Shown one piece after another: positions 30,951-36,174 of a DNA stretch of 36,174 bases. Source of the stretch: Gracilariopsis chorda. Its lineage: Eukaryota; Rhodophyta; Florideophyceae; Gracilariales; Gracilariaceae. The position numbers and the translations under genes are program-made. The stretch spans positions 1 through 36,174 of the forward strand of contig NBIV01000478.1 of NCBI GenBank assembly GCA_003194525.1. Direction: 5' to 3'. The notes under the pieces are model-generated. The model was given only the letters and a program-made list of their open reading frames with translations. It made no database searches and was not told where the DNA came from. Numbering within the stretch: the stretch's first letter is position 1; each line of letters starts with the position of its first letter.

Positions 30951-31921
30951 ATGCATCCCCAAAGAACCAACACCACTACTAAACCACACAGCTGCGCTAT
31001 GGCTAGTGTGACGGCTAGCGACGCAATTTCATCCAGTCTCACACCACAACATCCTCCCATTCGGCCTGCTACCCCTACTCACCATGTTCTCCCACCAGCC
31101 AAGGCTGCTGTTGCACTTAAATCTGCGCACTCTTCCTATTCTATGGCTGCTGGCACTCTCATTGGAACGGATGATCGCCTTACAAATAGCGGTCGTCGTT
31201 CGAAGTACACCACTACTAAAAACTTACTTTATGTGCGCGAAGTTGCGGCAGCAACGGCGCACATCGCACCGTACGGCCAAACAAGAGCCTCGTAGAAACT
31301 TCTTATGTATCCCTGCAATAATAACCTCACATTGACGTTTAACCTCAAGTGGAAACAGTGCCAAGACCACTATGATCTTTAACAGGAAGTTTTCGATATT
31401 GAGGAAGTTTTAACTTATTTAAGGTCGGGCATAGAATATGGGGCGTTCTATGAGCTCAAGAAGCTACTATTACAGATGCATAAAGCCAAAGATGACTTCA
31501 AGAAGGAGAACCGCGCGAAGAGGGAGACAATTGCCAAAGAGGAGGAAGAGAAGGAAAGAATCGGAAAAACATTGTTGCAGCGTCGTTATCCAGAATGAAA
31601 GAGCTCTTTGCAGATTACAGGAGCAAGGAAGAACGCTCCGGGAGTGACTCAGGTGGTGATCCAAAGAATCACAACAATCGCAGAAAGGTGCGCGGTGGAG
31701 GAATTGGTGGGGAATTGGCAGCGTTTGGTGAGTCTCTCAAGCAGTCCGACATGGCACCAGTTGACTCAGAGCGTGAGCAGTTGCAATTAGAGTGGCACAA
31801 GTTCAATGAAAAATGAGACGTGCTGCAAGGATCGAGAGGAACATCGTTTGGAAAGACAAGAGAACAGTTAAATGGAGCTGACAAAGCTGCAGGCTTATTT
31901 TGGTGCTGTGCAAGTGAAATA
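30951..31921 (+). pseudogene. Myb-like/coiled-coil accessory protein of PIF/Harbinger element
   Basis: PIF/Harbinger elements carry a second ORF with a Myb/SANT-like DNA-binding region that helps the transposase enter the nucleus and bind DNA. Here an N-terminal Ser/Thr/Pro-rich part is followed by KNLLYVREVAAATAHIAPYG (about 31218-31280). Next come WKQCQDHYDL (about 31351-31380) and SGIEYGAFYELKKLLLQM (about 31422-31475), which fit that region. A charged coiled coil (KKENRAKRETIAKEEEEKER) and a second coiled stretch (SEREQLQLEWHKF; MELTKLQAYFGAVQVK) follow. The TAG at 31293-31295, a TAA at about 31380, frame changes near 31595 and 31815, and further stops disable it. It faces the transposase tail to tail. 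Confidence 0.6.
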
Positions 31922-32039
31922 GAAGTGCCGCAAATCGTTATTAAAGTCCTATTTGGAGGAGCTTGAGAATACTGTTGCTCGCCAATCCGTGAACGTCTCT
32001 ACACCGCTATAACGCACTTTATCCTGTTTTAATGCTAAG

Positions 32040-33196
32040 ATAAGACTCAAGGGATGGCCTAGGCAATTGAAGAACCGCAATATCTGGTTTCATAAAAACA
32101 GTTCCAGCAGTAGCTAAGAACCATGCAGCACAAAAAAAAAACCACGCGATAGGACTCTCCAGTTGCCTCATCTTTTGCTTGAAATCTACAATAGTAGAGT
32201 GCATTTTCACCTCCTTTAATATTCACTCCACCGTTACCTTTGTCGAAGACATGGCCTTGTTGAAGGCCTCTGCGCTCGCTTCAGCGAGGAACCTTGAAAC
32301 GGCACCTCGAGGTACCAACGTCTATTGTAACCGAGTCACCGTACGCACAATACCTCCAACCACCAATCTGTAGCACTGACGGCAGTACGTCGTCGAGCGC
32401 ACTGCGCACGTACAGTGTCCAGTCGTGACGCTGCCCTCAATAATGCCATATGCGTGTAGTATCAAGCCGTCAGGCGTGTTGACAGCTTGATATTTGCAGG
32501 TGTGCATTGGCTTGTGGCCATTTTACACCACACGTTGACGTTAGTTTCCCTTCGGTCTTGCTATTTTAATTATGGTACCATCAAGAAAGCCAAAACAGTT
32601 AGTTAGTCTCTGTGACTTCTTGTGAATAGCAACTGCGTAATGCGTCGCATGTGTCCCAATAAAAGACGGCGGAATACTAGTCATGAGAGAGTGGTGTGTA
32701 TTCCACACAACCTTTAGCGTCTCCCAATAATTTTTTGAGAGGTGAGGGCGCTATTTCCCAAACTGAAACTCCAGATCCACCCATCGCGCAGGAGAGGGCA
32801 TTCGACGCAGAACCATGTCAGTTTCGAGAATTGGAGTGAAGCTGTAGTAGTTGCGGGTTGTATTTGTCCGGTGCGATGGCCACGCCACTGCAGCACTTAT
32901 CCGCTGCACGTCATGCCGAGTAAAACGAAATTTGTAGAACCAATTTTTGATCGCCATAATCGTTGTAGCTGACCGAAAAATTGCTGCTGGAATGTGATTG
33001 CAACGCTGCAGTATGCGCTCGTGTTTGCGTAGATCCCTTTCAACGCGCGACGCAAGAAAAAGTAAGACTCCTGAGCTTGAGAATGCAAATTGCGGCTCTC
33101 GATGGAGGCGTTTCCACATTGCTCTAACGACCACTCCGAGGAGTACGCTCGACCGCCACAAGCAGTCTTCGTAAAGTTGTACTGTGCTGCCTTCAC
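32040..33196 (-). pseudogene. PIF/Harbinger-type DDE transposase, decayed
   Basis: A DDE nuclease of the PIF/Harbinger (DDE_Tnp_4-like) group. In order on the minus strand: an N-terminal segment FRFTRHDVQRISAAVAWP then LRRMPSPARWVDLEFQFG (33161-32751); the first catalytic Asp in CFGFLDGTIIKIARP (about 32600-32555); KYQAVNTPDGLILHAYG (about 32500-32450); the second Asp in GQRHDWTLYVRSALDD (a different frame, about 32440-32390); YCAYGDS; the catalytic Glu region VEWILKEVKMHSTIVDFK; and the closing PSLESYLS (about 32050). The complete domain order is present, but several frameshifts and stops (for example after ARPKGN) prevent function. Element ends and a target duplication were not found. Confidence 0.85.
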
Positions 33197-33496
33197 GAAA
33201 TGAGCCTGACGGTCGTATACGTTCAGCCCTTAATTCGACAACTTCCGTAGTTTTGGCGGAGCACCTGCACTAAAACATAAACAACTCCATAACCAATACA
33301 ATAATTCTGGTCTAACTTTCACTACATGCGGGACACAATCAACATTAAACCACTTAATTTTCGACACAAACCAACGTTTAATTCATGTAAAACCACAGAG
33401 CAAACAAAGTGGCTCTAAAAGCCTGCAAATTGATGGTTTCCAATAGCGACAAGAAATAGGCGTGCGTTTCAATGGTGACCGTTTAGTGAACGGCAG
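33197..33496. other. gap between Harbinger-type and pogo-type remains
   Basis: AT-rich, no open frame. It should contain the right end of the Harbinger-type element and the 3' end of the pogo-type element. Confidence 0.4.
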
Positions 33497-33977
33497 TCAC
33501 ACCATACCACCGTCTGACTCTTCCTCGCTATCCGGAGCAACAACTCCGCTAACACGACCCAAAAGCGCAGTGCGCGCCTTAGTGTCCTGCGTCTTAGCCT
33601 TTGCTCGACGCATGCGCAGCCTCTGTTTATGATACTCAGTCAAACAACTACGACGAATACGACGTTGTGCAGCGAGCTGTCCGAGACGTCTGACATCGCG
33701 TTTCGGTTCCTTGTAAGCCGCGGCTTGTCTTCTTGCTCTTTTGTCACGCTTCTCGTTCCTTTGCTTTTCAAGACGTTTGTTCAAAGCCTCTATAACGGCT
33801 ACGGACGTGATATGAGAACCTGCGCTCGTATCAATTTGCACATGCCCGCTCTCTTGCACAATGGCATCACGGAGTAAGCTACGGTGTTGTCTCTCAAAAG
33901 CCACTAGAAGAGCTTTCATGCTGACGCCTGACTGTTCTTCTTTGCTTGCGCTTGTCATATGTTTCTCTAGAGGCTGG
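33497..33977 (-). pseudogene. pogo/Tigger-type transposase, C-terminal part
   Basis: The open minus-strand frame (33977-33497) encodes a basic, coiled, nuclear-looking tail: KALLVAFERQHRSLL, ALNKRLEKQRNEKRDKRARR, and an acidic end (DSEEESDGG). It is separated from the catalytic part (34754-36174) only by the solo LTR. The 5-bp duplication GCTGG at 33973-33977 and 34754-34758 shows that both parts were once adjacent. The open frame appears to start at 34117, but its first 46 or so codons belong to the LTR and are not part of the original protein. The exact reading across the old junction is uncertain. Confidence 0.6.
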
Positions 33978-34753
33978 TGTAGTGCAATGCTCGGAAGCGG
34001 GAGTGCACCGAAAGACGTTCGGGATCTATCCTCGTTAGAGGTGAGCCCAGTTGTGTAAAGGCCTCCCAGGAGTGGCACGACTATGTCGTCGCGACTTGCG
34101 CAGGGAGGTTGAGGCAAGAATTGGGTATCCGCAAAAGCGGTGTATGGGATGGTCGTCCTCTAGAGAGGTGAGGTTTCCACGTTTAGTGCACGCGCGAACA
34201 CGAGCCGTGGGTAGCGGAAAGCCACCCTGTAAAGGGAAAATAAGGGGGAGCTGAGTCATGAGTGTCATGATGAGGACTAACGGCAGTGCGGTAAATAACC
34301 TTATACAAGGCGAACACCAAGAAAGCTGGAATAACAATCCGAATACTAGGGTTCCTGTAGGTAGGCAAGGGGGTTAGACTTCCCGTACGCGACGGTGCTT
34401 CCCTCCAAAGAGGAGTAGAGAACACGCGAAGGCGGTGAGGTCTAGAGCCAATTCCCCAGGTTGGGGTCCCTTTTGGGGAAGGTTTACTTGAGCCACGGCA
34501 ACCCGCCAGCGCACTAAGTTACTAACCATCCCAGAAATGGGTGTAAAAATAATGAATAATGAATAGAATTAACTAAATTACTTCACTTTGGTGGTTCATG
34601 CCCACTACTGTGGCCAACCGCCAATTCACTTTTCCGTGTCCCACGTGGTCAAATCCACTATTAGTGGTCGTAGTTCATGCAATGACTACATTACCGAAAA
34701 ATTCGGGAAACCAACCAGTACCAAGAATCCCTCTCTGAGGGCATTGCACTTCA
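33978..34753 (-). mobile_element. solo LTR (776 bp) inserted in pogo-type transposase
   Basis: Bounded by TGTAGTGCAATGC (33978) and GCATTGCACTTCA (ending 34753), giving TG...CA ends. It is flanked by a perfect 5-bp duplication GCTGG (33973-33977 and 34754-34758). Homology to 12794-13601 in inverted orientation runs along its whole length; shared landmarks are CCCCAACCTGGGGAATTGG, TTTACACCCATTTCTGGG-like, CACGTGGGACACGG and GAACGTCTTTCGGTG. The two copies are clearly diverged (roughly 70% by eye), so they are different insertions of one old family. No internal retroelement genes are present. Confidence 0.9.
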
Positions 34754-36174
34754 GCTGGATATTCGGCCCCAAAAGTTCAACATCCCATATCTGGCCTTAT
34801 GTAAATCGTAATGGATATTTGTGGATGTAAGGGAGCTGAAGTATGCGTTATGGATGCACTGCCAAACACCAAAGGTATTCAACAGTGTCTTTTGCGGTGC
34901 CGCCTTGTGCAGTTCATTCTGCAGAAACGACTTGTATGAACTAAACACAGACACTTTCAAAGGCTGGGTGGCATGCTATGTGTGTGCAGGAAGAGCAATG
35001 ACGGCAACATTATTTTCATTGAAGAACTTCAATGTCTTGTATTTAATATGTGATCCATAGCCATCGAGAAGCAGCATTAGCTTTTGGTTATTGACCCGCA
35101 GGTGTGCTGTCCTCTTCCACAAATAGATAAGCCCATGAAAACACCATGTCCGTATCAACCCCCGGAGGGTTTCGCTGAAATAGATAACAGGGAGGTTAGA
35201 CGGAGTGAAGTGATTGCGTCCTAACCCGGATGGTTTGATAGTGTGCAAGTGTTCCGGGAAAGACAATCACTGGTTTGTACGCTCTCCCACATGCGCTCAC
35301 AACTGATATGACGGTTACACGATCTAGGTTCCCTTTTTGTAGTCAAAGCTTTTTGCAACAGACGCGCTCGAGCTCCTCCAATGCCCTTCCGAGAGCTACG
35401 TCCTTTCATCTTTTTGAAGGATGCACCAGATTGGTCGGTGTTAAATATGAACTGCGGCTCATGAATATTGAATCGATTCATCGCAGCAGAGACTCTTGCA
35501 ATATGCTGTGCTAAGTTATTGCGAGTCATGCATTACCCTTTTGTCTTCCATAAGATTTCCTGGCAGTACCGCCAGATTGTTGCGTCGTGACGATCGGGTT
35601 ACCCAGTTCTTCGAGATTCTGTTATTTACAAACGGGACGTGGACCTGACGTTGCTTTGGCAACATCGTAATGAACTGTTGCACTAGATCACGAACGCCAT
35701 TGTTGGTTTGAAGTGTGTTGTTACCTGCGTAGTATTTAATGGCTTCTGCAATAGTGACTTCTTGCTGAGACGTGACAAAAGTAGGGCGATCACATTTATT
35801 GATTTTTAATTGGACATCAGAGGCTTGACTTGTTTGTGCGTTTGAATTTTGAGTCATCCATGAGGCATAGGCGCGGCGTAATTGACCTACGGGAATGCAA
35901 TGAGTATCAGAAAGTACGTTACAAAAGTGTTTCGTTGTAAATCTTTCGTATATTTCAGATTGTATAACAAACTGTCCGGTATCAATGAAGTTGTTATGGG
36001 CGCAGCATTGGTCAAGTCTTGAGACTACGAGAGTGCAAATTGCACTGAAGTATTCGCCGTTGAAACATGGAAAGCGCTCGTTTTCAAATACGGACTTAGG
36101 TTTGGTGATGGAGGTCTTGTTTGGAGAGCACACTAGATGCATTGCTCAGCGCCATATACATTTTCCATCATGAT
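34754..36174 (-). pseudogene. pogo/Tigger-type DDE transposase, N-terminal and catalytic part
   Basis: A Tc1/mariner-superfamily transposase of the pogo/Tigger (CENP-B-like, DDE_1) type. The N-terminal helix-turn-helix region shows TSQQEVTIAEAIKYYAG and ISKNWVTR (35516-36142). The first Asp is in QFIFNTDQSGASFKKMKGRS (about 35460-35400) and the second in LMLLLDGYGSHIKYKTLKFF (about 35090-35020). The third motif region reads HATQPLKVSVFSSYKSF, where the family normally has Asp after QPL; here it is Lys. An in-frame TAG (34978-34976) lies just before it. Frame changes occur near 35520 and 35240. The start may lie beyond the right edge. It continues, across the solo LTR, into 33977-33497. Confidence 0.8.

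Noticed and set aside
34035..34337. Open minus-strand frame with hydrophobic start near the pogo-type gene
   Set aside because: It lies inside the solo LTR and is not conserved as an open frame in the other LTR copy.

Overview
This is a transposon-dense stretch of a eukaryotic nuclear genome. The sequence shows remains of at least six kinds of eukaryotic mobile element (hAT, Helitron, PIF/Harbinger, pogo/Tigger, a non-LTR retrotransposon tail and two solo LTRs). The few host-like genes have long intronless reading frames. No prokaryotic operon, rRNA or tRNA was recognised. The lineage cannot be fixed from the sequence alone. Large secreted proteins with cysteine-rich ephrin-receptor-like repeats, together with this transposon mix, would fit a red macroalga or another protist such as an oomycete; this is a weak inference.

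Layout. 1-2930: a degenerate hAT transposase (BED zinc finger, DUF659, dimerisation domain) with extra hAT scraps, abutting a truncated mannitol dehydrogenase gene on the minus strand (2931-3848). 4644-5021: a non-LTR retrotransposon tail. 5398-6779: a decayed minus-strand gene of unknown function with a duplicated block of about 238 bp. 7158-19094: two Helitron-type elements head to head. The left copy is only an N-terminal fragment. The right copy is nearly full length (N-terminal repeat/PQ-rich region, HUH Rep domain, PIF1-like helicase) and is broken by stops, frameshifts and a solo LTR. Between them lie an inverted repeat and an array of units of about 0.5 kb carrying CTG/CAG tracts and hairpins. 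The same unit follows the right Helitron (about 19190-20735).

20740-25270 is mostly non-coding with weak ORFs and a diverged dispersed repeat. 25276-28569 holds a divergent pair of cysteine-rich repeat genes, probably real host genes. Their three frameshifts each look like one missing base in a short G or C run. 28570-30950 is largely non-coding with one possible exon. 30951-33196 is a PIF/Harbinger-type element with a Myb-like/coiled-coil ORF and a DDE transposase facing tail to tail. 33497-36174 is a pogo/Tigger-type DDE transposase split by a second solo LTR that is flanked by a perfect 5-bp target duplication.

The most unusual structure is the 8-20.7 kb region, where head-to-head Helitrons are bounded by a hairpin-rich CTG/CAG satellite. 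The best-supported structural deductions are the two solo LTRs (TG...CA ends, 5-bp target duplications) nested inside other transposons.
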